Shown piece after piece: positions 35,823-44,849 of a stretch of 64,000 nt of DNA. Made by a program: the position numbers and the translations under genes. The notes beneath the pieces are model-generated. The model saw only the letters and a program-made list of their open reading frames with translations. It had not been told where the DNA came from and made no database searches. Each line of letters starts with the position of its first letter. The first letter of the stretch is position 1. Origin of the DNA: DT-111 sp965263225 (GTDB taxonomy: Bacteria; Bacteroidota; Bacteroidia; Chitinophagales; Saprospiraceae); contig CBDHHG010000033.1 in NCBI GenBank assembly GCA_965263225.1, positions 248,001-312,000 on the forward strand, read 5' to 3'.

Positions 35823-36671
35823 CTATTTTCCTTTGAGTTGCGGAGGATTTGGAGGAAGGGATTTCAATGCATTGGAAGAAACCAGTATACTCATCTCCTC
35901 AATAGCGGATTCGTTTAGAATCTGCAAGCGTTGTTCCCCATCACAACCCCACTTCATCAATTTCGCATTCAAACTTTGAAGATTGGAGAGTACCAGGAGT
36001 TGTTCCGGAGTGGCATAATCTCTCATATTCCCCTTCTTATCCGGGTTTTGAAGTCGCCATTCTTTCGCGGTGAGTCCGAACAGGGCGAGATTGATAAGGT
36101 CAGCTTCGGAGGCGAAGTAAGGGCCTTCCTTTTTGGTGTATTGAAGGCGAGGAGGTATGAGATGCTCTCGGACCGCTTCGGTCAAGATCTTGTAATTGGC
36201 CTTGGACATTAGGCGTTTGACATTCCATTCGAGGTTTAAGCTTTGTGCCTCTACTTCCTTTAAGCGCTGGAATTCCTTGACCAGGTACAGTTTAAAAACG
36301 GGGCTTATAAAAGAACAAAATTCGAAGGCAATATCGGTATGTGCAAAGGTGCCTCCATATCGGCCAGCCTTTGATTTCATCCCGATGGCATTGGTGGAGG
36401 AGATCCACTGCTTAGCCGAAAGGAAAAAAGTATTCAGACCTGTCTTATTTCTTATTCCATCGAATTCGATGGAATTAAAATTGGGATTGTTCAGTTGTTC
36501 CCAAACACCCAAGAATTCTACCGTATTACGGTTTCGCAACCAATTGGAGATCACGATATCCGTTCGCTCATTTACTTGTTTAGCAATATCGGTAAGAGAT
36601 ATAAAGTCCTTTCCATCCTGGTCATAGATGGTGATCACTTGCCCTTCTACTCTAATTTTCTGCTTTGCCAT
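35823..36671 (-). CDS. KilA-N domain protein
   Basis: The 282-residue protein carries a KilA-N DNA-binding domain (about residues 10-125): ISLTDIAKQVNERTDIVISNWLRNRNTVEFLGVWEQLNNPNFN, TFFLSAKQWISSTNAIGMKSKAGRYGGTFAHTDIAFEFCSFISPVFKLYLVKEFQRL. The C-terminal half is helical (VKRLMSKANYKILTEAV) and may regulate or oligomerise. KilA-N proteins are common on phages and plasmids. Between ParA/RHH genes and the iterons it probably modulates replication or copy control, though this is inference. It is transcribed toward the iterons and ends at 35823, close to the outermost iteron. Confidence 0.85.
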   Translation of the reverse strand: MAKQKIRVEGQVITIYDQDGKDFISLTDIAKQVNERTDIVISNWLRNRNTVEFLGVWEQLNNPNFNSIEFDGIRNKTGLNTFFLSAKQWISSTNAIGMKSKAGRYGGTFAHTDIAFEFCSFISPVFKLYLVKEFQRLKEVEAQSLNLEWNVKRLMSKANYKILTEAVREHLIPPRLQYTKKEGPYFASEADLINLALFGLTAKEWRLQNPDKKGNMRDYATPEQLLVLSNLQSLNAKLMKWGCDGEQRLQILNESAIEEMSILVSSNALKSLPPNPPQLKGK

Positions 36672-36799
36672 TCACCAAGGTTTGATTGGATCCATTTAGC
36701 CCTTTACTATGCTTCTATTGCTGCTAGACCAGCCCTTCACTTAGCCTATCTTCTATCTCATTCAGAAAGATACCTTAATCGTATGAGGGCAATAGTCGT

Positions 36800-37261
36800 T
36801 TACTCTTGCTCTGCCAAACGGCTTTTGAATTCACGAACGGCTCTGCGCAATTCGCTTTCACCCATTTCTTGGTCCATGTAGTACCTTATGGCTCGTGATA
36901 TAAACTCCGAGATATCCCGCCGATCCCAGAAGGCTGCGGCCTTGATCTGAAAAAGAAAGTCCTTTTCAACGGTATAGAAGAAGGAATCTCGCTCGATATC
37001 TTTCTTTTTTCTTCCTCTTTTCTTAGGAGTTGCCTCTTTCGCTACGGGTTGAACGGGAGTTGCTTCTTGCGCGGCTTTGACAGGCTTGGATGTTTCTACG
37101 GATTTGGATTCTTCCGTTTTCTTGGTCGTCTGCTTACGTGCAGGCGTAGCTGTTGGAGCAGGTTCTGCTTTGACCTCCGCAGCAGGTTTTGAAACGAGCA
37201 TATCCAGTTTTTTGGATCGGTTATTTCCGATTAGGCTATCCGTGAAATTCTTCTTTGCCAT
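36800..37261 (-). CDS. Basic linker protein with C-terminal RHH-like domain, probable ParB-type partner
   Basis: The 153-residue protein has an alanine/proline/lysine-rich disordered N-terminal half, then KKRGRKKKD, and a C-terminal domain of about 60 residues (SFFYTVEKDFLFQIKAAAFWDRRDISEFISRAIRYYMDQE). The latter resembles ribbon-helix-helix DNA-binding domains with an initial beta strand and two helices. In small partition systems a basic RHH protein binds the centromere and stimulates ParA. Its position 97 bp after parA and on the same strand fits this. Binding specificity is unknown; candidate sites are discussed for the AT-rich region at 38136-38955. Confidence 0.75.
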   Translation of the reverse strand: MAKKNFTDSLIGNNRSKKLDMLVSKPAAEVKAEPAPTATPARKQTTKKTEESKSVETSKPVKAAQEATPVQPVAKEATPKKRGRKKKDIERDSFFYTVEKDFLFQIKAAAFWDRRDISEFISRAIRYYMDQEMGESELRRAVREFKSRLAEQE

Positions 37262-37358
37262 AACGTAAGGATTTATAAAGAATACTTGACCAACCAGAAG
37301 ATCAGTAGTGATTCCTAGATGGTCTTAGTTCAGTAAGTTCAAATGTGGATCCCCTACC

Positions 37359-38135
37359 CTATTTGCCAGATGCTACTGGCACTAAATTGTAGCGAACTAG
37401 GACTTCTTGGGTTAGATTTTTATAATCTACGGCGCCATTGCATCTGGGGTCATAGCTAAATACGTCCATTCCTTGAGCTTGTGCTTCAGCTATGGCAATG
37501 TTATTCCGTATATGCGTATCAAATACTTTCTCCTTAAACTGTTCTCTAATAACTTTCCGAACGTTGCTCTTGATCACCATTCGGTTATCATACTTGGTAA
37601 AAAAGACCCCCGCAATTTCCAATGAAGGATTGAGGTCCTCCTGAACTCGATCTATCAATTCCTGAAGGTTGTCCAGTCCTCGCATACTGAAGTATTCGGC
37701 ATCCAAGGGGATAAAGATGCTGTCTGAAGCAGTAAATGCATTAATCGTCAATAATCCCAAGGACGGCGGAGAATCAATAATGATGAAATCAAAGTCGTTC
37801 CGGACCTTGTCAATTACCTTTTTAGTTAATATCCGCTCCCGAGCCGTATAAGTACTGAAATACATTTCTGCTCCCGCCAACCCAATATTGGAAGGGATCA
37901 GGCTTAGATTTTCCTGCAGCGCTACCACCGGTACATCAATCTCTTCTAACATGGCCTCGAAAATTCCAAATTCCAAATCTCTATATCCGAAACCATCAGA
38001 TAGATTGGCCTGTGGATCAAAATCTATCAGTAGCACACGTTGACCCGCTCTCGCCAAACCCGCACCTATATTCTGTACGGAAGAGGTTTTCCCTACTCCA
38101 CCTTTATGATTTGCCATTGAAATAATATGTGCCAT
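37359..38135 (-). CDS. parA: ParA-family partition ATPase
   Basis: The 258-residue protein starts MAHIISMANHKGGVGKTSSVQN, the deviant Walker A (KGGVGKTS, residues 11-18) of ParA/Soj. DFDPQANLSDGFGYRDLE and DFIIIDSPPSLGLLTINAFTASDSIFIPLDAEYFSM supply the Walker A' and B regions. It has no N-terminal HTH, so it is of the type I-b/small-ParA class and relies on a partner for autoregulation. It acts in plasmid segregation on the nucleoid. It heads a minus-strand block with the RHH and KilA-N genes. The 5' region carries a CTAGGTGAAATAG element at 38168. Confidence 0.95.
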   Translation of the reverse strand: MAHIISMANHKGGVGKTSSVQNIGAGLARAGQRVLLIDFDPQANLSDGFGYRDLEFGIFEAMLEEIDVPVVALQENLSLIPSNIGLAGAEMYFSTYTARERILTKKVIDKVRNDFDFIIIDSPPSLGLLTINAFTASDSIFIPLDAEYFSMRGLDNLQELIDRVQEDLNPSLEIAGVFFTKYDNRMVIKSNVRKVIREQFKEKVFDTHIRNNIAIAEAQAQGMDVFSYDPRCNGAVDYKNLTQEVLVRYNLVPVASGK

Positions 38136-38955
38136 GTGTTATATGTTTTAAAGCTGATCTGGTGTTACTAGGTGAAATAGTCTTACAAGTTATAAATGCT
38201 TTTCTATATTAACTTGCTTGGCAAGTTTCACTTTATAGTATTGTTGTTATTGATACACTATTTTGTATATGTAAAATATATTACCATAAACGAAATATGC
38301 TGCATATAGCCAATGTTCTTTATTGATAGCAAATTTAAACTATTTATTATAAGTGTGCAAGATTAAATAGAGAATATTTCAGCTATTTTTAGGATAGTTG
38401 AAAATGATTAACTCGCTATAATTTGTCTTATTTACCTTATGTGTATAAAAGTTGATCAAGCTGTTATATAGTACAATATATGATTTAGTCAGAATTTTGA
38501 ATATAGTAAGTCTAGTTCAAATGTTACAACTATAGATAAAATATTACAAATAATCAATTTAAGCTAAATACACAATAGATATTATGTGATAATAATTTGA
38601 TATAGATCATAAATGTTAAAAATGCAATATAGTAAATACTGTATTAGCTAGTCAAGAATTATATACTATATCTACTTTTTAAACTAGTCAATAATAAGCA
38701 ATATATCTCCAATATATAAACTATGCTTAATTTTCTACCATTTAGGTTATATAATATCCATGAACAAAAATATAATCTAGTTTGACAATTCAACCTATTT
38801 ATTACTAGATTAAATAGCTCATCCTATACAAAATAAATAAGCTAGGTGATATTTATAAGCTAAATGATTTATTTTCAGTCTATTCTGTATTTATCAGTAG
38901 ATCCCTAAAATATTTAAATGACCCTAAATAGCAGCTTTGCTTGCTTGTTAGACTT
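38136..38955. other. AT-rich noncoding block, candidate centromere
   Basis: About 820 bases upstream of parA hold no convincing gene and are strikingly rich in A and T. The octamer CTAGGTGA occurs at 38168 (extended to CTAGGTGAAATAG), 38842 and, within the adjacent palindrome, at 38971. Related CTAGT-YNAA words recur near 38512, 38648, 38694 and 38776. The placement upstream of parA fits a parS/centromere or an operator. Confidence 0.5.
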
Positions 38956-38989
38956 TTTCATCTATTTCACCTAGGTGAAATAGATGAAA
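38956..38989. repeat. Perfect 34-bp palindrome
   Basis: The sequence is a flawless palindrome without spacer, centred on CCTAGG at 38972/38973, half-site TTTCATCTATTTCACCT. Its inner 13 bases of each arm (CTAGGTGAAATAG) recur near parA at 38168-38180. It is too perfect and too long for chance; a protein-binding site or recombination site is more likely than a terminator because there is no loop. Confidence 0.8.
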
Positions 38990-39640
38990 TAAAAAACTTT
39001 GCTTTGCTTTTGATTTTGAAAGATGATTTTGGGGGCGAAAAACGACTTTAAGGGGGTTTTTAGTCGTTCTGAGCACTTTTTTTAGCTTACAGAGGTCTCT
39101 GTGCCACTTTAAGTCGAAATCGTTCTGTGAGGCTAAATTCCTACTTTGTTAAGTTGGCTTACTTTTCCCTCTTTTCGAAACTAGAACGATAATCTTCACT
39201 CAGGCTAAAAAAAGAGAAAATGAAAGGAATTTTATGAAAGAGACTTTTGTGCAATTTTGCCATGAAGTCTATTTGATAAGCAAAATTTCATATCTGCTAA
39301 TAAGAGGATTGGTGGAGTCACGATCTATTTTTCATTGCTTTACATCCGATGAATTAAACACTCGAATAGGTAAGATCTTGAGATTTTTGTTTCCCTATTG
39401 GGAGAGATAAGATCATCTGTTAATCAAGTCTAGTGAGATATTGCCGTGTTCAGTATGAAAAATTTTTGGAGAATATGCCTGTGTATTGCTTGCGGGAAAA
39501 CATACTACTCTAATTATTGGATGTTAAGTGGGAGCTTTGAACTTAGATGTAGCACAATTATTTGGGGAAACCATACACTCATTTTATCATAGTAGATTGC
39601 CAACTTAAGCAAAAAATGAAGTAGGGGAGGGGGGCGAAAA
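38990..39640. other. Intergenic, no gene seen
   Basis: Between the palindrome and the transporter terminator I find no convincing ORF or RNA. A short GC-skewed stretch (gggggcgaaaaacgactttaagggggttttt) at about 39028 is followed by ordinary AT-rich sequence. Confidence 0.4.
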
Positions 39641-39681
39641 AATTGAGGGTCTTTCAGCATACTACCGAAAGACCCCCAATT
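39641..39681 (-). terminator. Terminator of the MFS transporter gene
   Basis: GGGTCTTTC (39647-39655) and GAAAGACCC (39667-39675) form a perfect stem, extended by AATTG/CAATT around a small internal loop. On the minus strand a T-run (TTTTTT, 39636-39642 region) follows, so it terminates the gene 39741-41060. Confidence 0.8.
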
Positions 39682-39740
39682 AGCAATAGGAAAAGATACA
39701 ATTATGATTTCCTAGGTATATCTATTAATCATTTACACCA

Positions 39741-41060
39741 TTAGGCAGCCTTGATTCTATTCACTCGATATCCGTAAAGCCCGACAACGAAGAAGCAAAA
39801 TAGAGGAAGGATAAAAGAAAAATTAACCTCTGGCACGCCCATGATCAAAGTATCGGTATAGCCAGATCCGCCAATATCTAATAGCACGCCTTGTGCCAAT
39901 GGCATAATGGCTCCTCCAACTATGGCCATGACCAGAAAGGCAGCTCCATACTTGGCATCATCTCCTAGATCCTCCAGGGCTAAGCCGTAAATGGTAGGAA
40001 ACATTAAAGACATACAAAAGGAAATCATTACCAGACTATAGAGCCCAGTCATGCCTTGCAGGAAGATGGCGCCCAAGGTAAAGATTGCAGCTAAAGCTGA
40101 AAAGATCAAGAGCAGTTTCCCCCCGCTATAATATCGGAGTAGCCAGGTACAGATCCATCGGCCAATTAGGAATACAACTAATGCGGTCATAGCATACGGT
40201 ACAGCTGAGCGATTATCGATACCGATAGACTCTGCATATTGATAGATATAGGTCCAACACATGATCTGCGCCCCTACATAAAACATCTGGGCAATGACTC
40301 CTTCCCTAAATTTAGCTCCACGAAAGATGCGGGCAATGGCAGTCGCCACATTGCCTCCTTGATCCTTTTCCTCTTTTTCTGGCATATTGACTACAGCGAT
40401 GAGCACAAGAATACCAATTACTACCAAACCCAGGATAACATAAGGATTCCGGATGACCATTAGATCGCCAGTTCGTACGGCTGCTTTTGCCGATTCCGTC
40501 AGGGAATCATAAATAGGATTGCCGGCAGCGTCAAGATCATCAGATTGGAGAGACCCAAGGATGAAAGTCTGAGCGGCAAAAAGACCAGCCAATGCGCCAA
40601 TTGGATTAAAAGCTTGGGCGAGATTGAGGCGTTGAGTGGCTGTTTCCTCTGGTCCCATGGAAAGGATGAAGGGATTGGCAGTGGTTTCCAAGAAAGCTAG
40701 GCCAAAAGTGAGAATGTATAAGGCTAGTAGAAAGAAGATAAATTCCTCATAGGCAGCCGCGGGGTAGAAGAGGAGTGCACCAATAGCATACAGAGCTAGC
40801 CCAAGTAGGATTCCTTTTTTGTAGGAATATCGTTTGGCAAAAATCGCGGCGGGGAGAGCCATGGTAAAATAGCCTCCATAGAATGCCATCTGTACCCAGG
40901 AGGCCTGAGTGTTATTAAGTTCTAGTACTTTTTTGAAGGCAGATACCATTGGGTTCGTAATGTCATTTGCGAAACCCCAGAGCGCAAAAAGGCTGGTAAT
41001 TAGTATGAAAGGTAAAAGCAGTTCCTTTGGTACAACAACAGCTTTGTCACTTGTCGACAT
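39741..41060 (-). CDS. Sugar MFS transporter, FucP/GluP family
   Basis: The 439-residue protein has 12 predicted helices. The N-terminal LFALWGFANDITNPMVSAFKKVLELNNTQASWVQMAFYGGYFTMALPAAIFAKRYSYKKGILLGLALYAIGALLFYPAA is the signature of the FucP family (fucose/glucose/galactose proton symporters). FLETTANPFILSMGPEETATQRLNLAQAFNPIGAL continues it. It probably takes up a monosaccharide. Its neighbourhood with aldolase, IolG-like dehydrogenase and a PfkB kinase elsewhere supports sugar catabolism. No transport substrate can be deduced. It ends at a strong terminator at 39641-39681. Confidence 0.9.
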   Translation of the reverse strand: MSTSDKAVVVPKELLLPFILITSLFALWGFANDITNPMVSAFKKVLELNNTQASWVQMAFYGGYFTMALPAAIFAKRYSYKKGILLGLALYAIGALLFYPAAAYEEFIFFLLALYILTFGLAFLETTANPFILSMGPEETATQRLNLAQAFNPIGALAGLFAAQTFILGSLQSDDLDAAGNPIYDSLTESAKAAVRTGDLMVIRNPYVILGLVVIGILVLIAVVNMPEKEEKDQGGNVATAIARIFRGAKFREGVIAQMFYVGAQIMCWTYIYQYAESIGIDNRSAVPYAMTALVVFLIGRWICTWLLRYYSGGKLLLIFSALAAIFTLGAIFLQGMTGLYSLVMISFCMSLMFPTIYGLALEDLGDDAKYGAAFLVMAIVGGAIMPLAQGVLLDIGGSGYTDTLIMGVPEVNFSFILPLFCFFVVGLYGYRVNRIKAA

Positions 41061-41307
41061 GATAGGTTGGTTTTGTTTTGTGATCGTCTCGATTGTAAGC
41101 GGAGATCAACTCCCGCTTGAACCGGAGGAGGCTAAAATAGCATAATCCGACTTATCTACGGCAATAGGAGAGTGCTAATATTTTCCTCGCTTGTGACTTG
41201 CCTTAAATGTTATTAACTTGTACAGCGCATACACATAGGATTAGATAACTTTTTTCACCTGTACTCGTCTCAATAGCCAAATCTGTCATCTATCCAAATA
41301 ACGCCTT

Positions 41308-42297
41308 ATGAAAAAGCTATGGTTTTGTTGTTCACTTACCTTTCTGGCTGTAAGCCTCTTGGGGCAGGAGCGATTCGATACTTTGATCTTCAAAGACGAC
41401 CTTGGGCATGATCATTACAAGATTACCAGCTACTATCCTCAGGGGGAGATCAGAAGTGTAGGATTCTATTCTGCTAAGACTGGTCCTCTTAGTAAGGAAG
41501 AAGCCTTCATGCGTGGCACAAAACTGGAGGAGAGAGAAAATCACCTTCCAGTTCTCTTTAGCGCAGCGCATGATATTCCCTCCCTTGATAGCGCGCTATT
41601 TTACAGCGTGGATGGAGTGTTGCAAGAGCGGCAATTGTCTAGTCGAAGTGGCGGGGTTTCCTTGACCTACGAATATGATGCCGAGGGGAATCTAAGCTGG
41701 GTCATCCAAAAGGAACTAAGAAGTTCTATACCCATACGATATATCGCCTTGGGTAGACTTATCTTCTTTGATCGCCGACAAGTAGTAGAAGGTAGGATAG
41801 GGGATGTAGTGCAGGTAGATATTCCCATTGCTATCAAGGGGGAAACAAAGATGAGCCTTAAGTTCAGTAGCTCTTCTCAGCTACTGAAGACCGTAGGGCA
41901 GCGCGTACTTGATCCTGCGCGAGATAGTGTCCTCTCTTTGGCTATTACAGTCCCAGCACAGATTTCAGAAGAATATATCAAATTGGAGGATGAATCGGGA
42001 AAATCGTTTTCCCTTCCTATCACAATTATAGGATATGATCTGTTCAGTCAGGATTTTGAAAACGCCTCTGTCCCCGAAGTGGTCTTTCCATTGGAGGGGC
42101 GAAAACAATTGGTGATCAAGGCAGAAGAATCCAAACTCATCCGACTGTATAGAAATGAAGAACTAATTGACAATTACCCAACGGGTCGCCAGCGTTCAGA
42201 AATCGACATCAAGGGTTTGAAAAAGGGCCAATATTTGGTGGAAGCGGTCGATTTTAGAGCCAATGAAAAAAAGTACTGCAGAATTCGTATTGAATAG
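41308..42297 (+). CDS. Exported protein of unknown function
   Basis: The 329-residue protein has a signal peptide (MKKLWFCCSLTFLAVSLLGQ). The next part, DDLGHDHYKITSYYPQGEIRSVGFY and TYEYDAEGNLSWVIQ, resembles MORN/antitoxin-like beta-hairpin repeats, and the C-terminal part (IRLYRNEELIDNYPTGRQRSEIDIKGLKKGQYLVEAVDF) resembles the strands of a sorting-type or Ig-like domain, but is not a clear T9SS signal. I do not recognise a family. It is likely periplasmic or surface-associated. Confidence 0.6.
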   Translation: MKKLWFCCSLTFLAVSLLGQERFDTLIFKDDLGHDHYKITSYYPQGEIRSVGFYSAKTGPLSKEEAFMRGTKLEERENHLPVLFSAAHDIPSLDSALFYSVDGVLQERQLSSRSGGVSLTYEYDAEGNLSWVIQKELRSSIPIRYIALGRLIFFDRRQVVEGRIGDVVQVDIPIAIKGETKMSLKFSSSSQLLKTVGQRVLDPARDSVLSLAITVPAQISEEYIKLEDESGKSFSLPITIIGYDLFSQDFENASVPEVVFPLEGRKQLVIKAEESKLIRLYRNEELIDNYPTGRQRSEIDIKGLKKGQYLVEAVDFRANEKKYCRIRIE

Positions 42298-42306
42298 TAA
42301 GTACTT

Positions 42307-42711
42307 TTACTTGCCCACCCGGTCTTGGGGACGTAGGCGCATAGCAGACCAAGTATCATCAATAGCTACCTGAGTCACTGGTCGAAGTCCAAATTGCTGA
42401 GCAGTGTGAAAGATTCCATCCCGGCTAATATTACTTTTAAGGGCTGATGATTGCTTGGGGTAGCAAGCCCAGAAAAGTACGTCTTTGGGACCAAGCTTGG
42501 CGGAAAGCGCCAATAAGCGTTCCAAGCTTTGCAGGTTTGGAGCAAAAATAAGAACAGCATCTAATGTATCTGCTGCTGTGCCGATCTTTGTGCTAAAAGT
42601 CAAGCCTGCCATGGCAGAAAGGAAAGAATCTGGAGCTTCTAAAACACAAATGTCATTTTTATCGTGCAGTCTTAACTTTCTGTGCAATTTGTGATATTCC
42701 ATCTTGGCCAT
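42307..42711 (-). CDS. DUF3052-type protein
   Basis: The 134-residue protein contains NDICVLEAPDSFLSAM, DAVLIFAPNLQSLERLLALSAKLGPKDVLFWACYPKQSS and GLRPVTQVAIDDTWSAMRLRP, the conserved stretches of DUF3052. The family lacks an assigned activity, though its fold looks Rossmann-like. It overlaps no other gene and lies only 10 bp from the end of the convergent secreted-protein gene. It is downstream of the PLD gene (30 bp), so both may be co-transcribed. Confidence 0.85.
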   Translation of the reverse strand: MAKMEYHKLHRKLRLHDKNDICVLEAPDSFLSAMAGLTFSTKIGTAADTLDAVLIFAPNLQSLERLLALSAKLGPKDVLFWACYPKQSSALKSNISRDGIFHTAQQFGLRPVTQVAIDDTWSAMRLRPQDRVGK

Positions 42712-42740
42712 TTATGAAGAATAGGGTAGGGGTGGGTGGG

Positions 42741-43787
42741 TTATGCCTCGAGGATTAAGCGATCTATCTCTGCTCTGACGAATGCTACTAATTCAGCTTG
42801 CTGATCAATCGTGCTTTGGTCATCCGCCTCTAGATCTCCCAAGACTACAATCACTTCTTCATTGAAGTTGGCTGTTTGGCTGAAGTTGAAGGTTCCTGCG
42901 ATAACTACTGACTGGTCAATGACCACCAATTTATGATGTACCTTGCCCCGCCAATTCTTACCCGTAGAGGAAAAAACCTCAATTCCTTCTGCTTCCAATT
43001 CATGTTTTGCCGCCCAGCGCTGGTTGGCTTGGTTCTTATCAAAGATGCCGCGGATACTAGTCCCCGCTCGGCTGGCTAGTTTCATAGCATCATCTACTCC
43101 AGAACTCTTGGAGAAGGAATAAATGGCGAAATCTATGCGCTCTTTGGCTTTGGCGACCTGCTTCATCAATTCCATCTCAGGAGCGTGGTTGGGTGCAAAG
43201 ATGGGCTTGACGCGAATGCCATCTACTTCGATCTCGACCGGCGCATCCCCGTGCGTGAAACGAGGATCATCTTCCCAAATGGCATCAAATTCTTGGTAGA
43301 AGTCCTTAGCTACCTTGTCATCATTGATAATAAGGAGATGGTTATAATGCAATCCCACACCTCTCGGCGTGAGATTAGCTGAAGTGGTAATGACCGTCCC
43401 CAATCCCTTCTTTCGATGATCTATAACCATAAAGTTGTTGTGTAGGGTCCTTGATGATCGATCGATACGGATATCTACCTTGGCTCGAAATAAGGCGATC
43501 AGGGCTTGCCGGTTATCCTCGTTACTTCCACCTGCCTCCCAAGGCTCTTTGCGTGGAGATCTAGATAATAGATAATCCCGCTCAAGGATGGCTCTAACTC
43601 TAATCCCGCGCTTCCTCGCTGCGATGAGCGCGTTGATAATACCTAGGCACTCTAGCTGCTGGGTAGCCAGATATACGGTACTAGTGGCTTGGTCAATGGC
43701 TTCAATGATGGGGGCTTCTAGGTCATCTGGCGCACCGGCGGCTTTAGGGCCTAGATAGAAATGGAGGTTTCCGAGTTGTATTGGCAT
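42741..43787 (-). CDS. Phospholipase D-like protein
   Basis: I start at the ATG at 43787 (MPIQLGNLHFYLGPK); the longer frame adds only twelve residues. The product has 348 residues with two HKD-type active-site segments: LHNNFMVIDHRK (HxxxxxxD with N replacing the usual K) and VHHKLVVIDQSVVIAGTFNFSQTANFNEE, the second a canonical HxK-x4-D. The first lacks the Lys, an atypical feature. Such proteins are nucleases or phospholipases; DNA-repair-type or plasmid nucleases of this size exist. No signal peptide. It lies 30 bp upstream of DUF3052. Confidence 0.85.
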   Translation of the reverse strand: MPIQLGNLHFYLGPKAAGAPDDLEAPIIEAIDQATSTVYLATQQLECLGIINALIAARKRGIRVRAILERDYLLSRSPRKEPWEAGGSNEDNRQALIALFRAKVDIRIDRSSRTLHNNFMVIDHRKKGLGTVITTSANLTPRGVGLHYNHLLIINDDKVAKDFYQEFDAIWEDDPRFTHGDAPVEIEVDGIRVKPIFAPNHAPEMELMKQVAKAKERIDFAIYSFSKSSGVDDAMKLASRAGTSIRGIFDKNQANQRWAAKHELEAEGIEVFSSTGKNWRGKVHHKLVVIDQSVVIAGTFNFSQTANFNEEVIVVLGDLEADDQSTIDQQAELVAFVRAEIDRLILEA

Positions 43788-44009
43788 GCAATAAAGGTAC
43801 AAATACCCTAAGGTATCGCGCAAGTTAAGTTTTTGTACAATAGATAAAAGGAGAGTGAGTAGAGCTAAGATAATGTGTACCTAATAAGGGTCTTCTACTT
43901 GCAATTAGGTCGTTGATGAATCAATGCAAGCGGGTAGGGGAGAAGTTATGAAAAAGCAATATCAAATCTTTGATTTTGTAAAACCTTGATAAATTGTGTT
44001 GTTATGAAT

Positions 44010-44023
44010 GGCAAACGGTTTCT
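44010..44023. promoter_or_regulatory. Possible LacI/GalR-type site
   Basis: GGCAAACGGTTTCT has the CG-centred half-palindrome typical of LacI-family operators (AAACG/CGTTT). It is one of three such words in this 1 kb. No LacI regulator is in the window. Confidence 0.35.
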
Positions 44024-44113
44024 GTCGTGGTAAAAATGGCTCATTTGACCCATGTACTGATCATGATTGTAGAGGGATTAGTGGCCTTTACAGACAAGGC
44101 TAGGGACATTTTC

Positions 44114-44129
44114 TCCACAATGAGTACAC
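44114..44129 (+). repeat. Solitary iteron-like site
   Basis: TCCACAATGAGTACAC differs from the iteron copy CCCACAATGAGGACAC (35234) at two positions and has the same orientation. It lies about 8.3 kb from the main array. Confidence 0.6.
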
Positions 44130-44274
44130 CATAGACCTATTTTGGGAGGGCTAAGTTTTTACTCCTGAAATTTTTGTGTTGAAGTACCTTTTGATCCACC
44201 ACTTGGCCTTACTGTTTATTACTTGGCATTTGCTTATGACCCGTAGGGCTTTTTTGGACATAAACTCCTAAGTT

Positions 44275-44802
44275 ATGGAACTGCTTATACGTCGACCTAC
44301 TGCGCTAGACTTACCGATACTACATCAATTTTTAGACCTAGGCCTACGACATGCCTTTGCTACGAATCAGATTATCGAAGCTGAGGCAGAAATTACGAAG
44401 GCCGTTGAGTGTAAATACGGTGACATGTTAAGAGATGTAGAATCTTCGGGAAAGAAGGAGTTTCATCTACTGGCTTTTCATGCTGATTTATTGGTGGGGT
44501 GCATAGGCTATGGCATGCCTAACTCAATGATCAAAAATAATATGGAGATTTCCGTGGCGGATGACCTGGAGATTAAGAATGCTTATGTACATCCAAACTA
44601 CCAAGGCTTAGGAATAGGGAAGACCTTATTAAGGGAAATTCTGGAAAAATTGAGGGCAACGGGAAGAATTCAAGTTTATCTGGATTGTGGCTATCGTCTT
44701 TCTCAGCCCTTTTGGCAAAAGCAATTCGGTGCGGCTACCAAAATCCTCCACAACTACTGGGGGCCAGCAGAACATCATATGATTTGGCAGATTAGTTTGT
44801 GA
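44275..44802 (+). CDS. GNAT-family acetyltransferase
   Basis: The 175-residue protein shows the GNAT fold: MELLIRRPTALDLPILHQFL, then NAYVHPNYQGLGIGKTLLREILEKL (acetyl-CoA-binding motif A, Q/R-x-x-G-x-G/A as QGLGIG near residue 112). AYVHPNYQGLG is the core. The substrate is unknown. It is followed by the aldolase gene 139 bp downstream; the intervening region has a LacI-like operator. Confidence 0.85.
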   Translation: MELLIRRPTALDLPILHQFLDLGLRHAFATNQIIEAEAEITKAVECKYGDMLRDVESSGKKEFHLLAFHADLLVGCIGYGMPNSMIKNNMEISVADDLEIKNAYVHPNYQGLGIGKTLLREILEKLRATGRIQVYLDCGYRLSQPFWQKQFGAATKILHNYWGPAEHHMIWQISL

Positions 44803-44835
44803 AGGTATTCCGGTCTCTTATCCTTTAGCCATTTT

Positions 44836-44849
44836 TGCAAGCGTTTGCG
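44836..44849. promoter_or_regulatory. LacI-type operator in front of the aldolase gene
   Basis: TGCAAGCGTTTGCG is a CG-centred imperfect palindrome close to the LacI/CcpA consensus TGNAANCGNTTNCA, in the promoter region about 93 bp before the aldolase start. Another perfect CAAACGTTTG occurs at 44956-44965 inside the gene's first codons. Confidence 0.55.

Larger units (their letters stand above)
43788..44274. other. Intergenic region with an iteron-like site and LacI-like site
   Basis: These 487 bases between the divergent PLD and GNAT genes carry a LacI-type site at 44010-44023 and a solitary iteron-like site at 44114-44129. No other gene is visible; an ATG at 43955 opens only a short frame. 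Confidence 0.5.

Noticed and set aside
36196..36881. Plus-strand frames across the KilA-N and RHH genes
   Set aside because: Antisense shadows of the KilA-N coding sequence.
38990..39640. Possible small genes between the palindrome and the terminator
   Set aside because: Only short frames without start context or protein-like composition.
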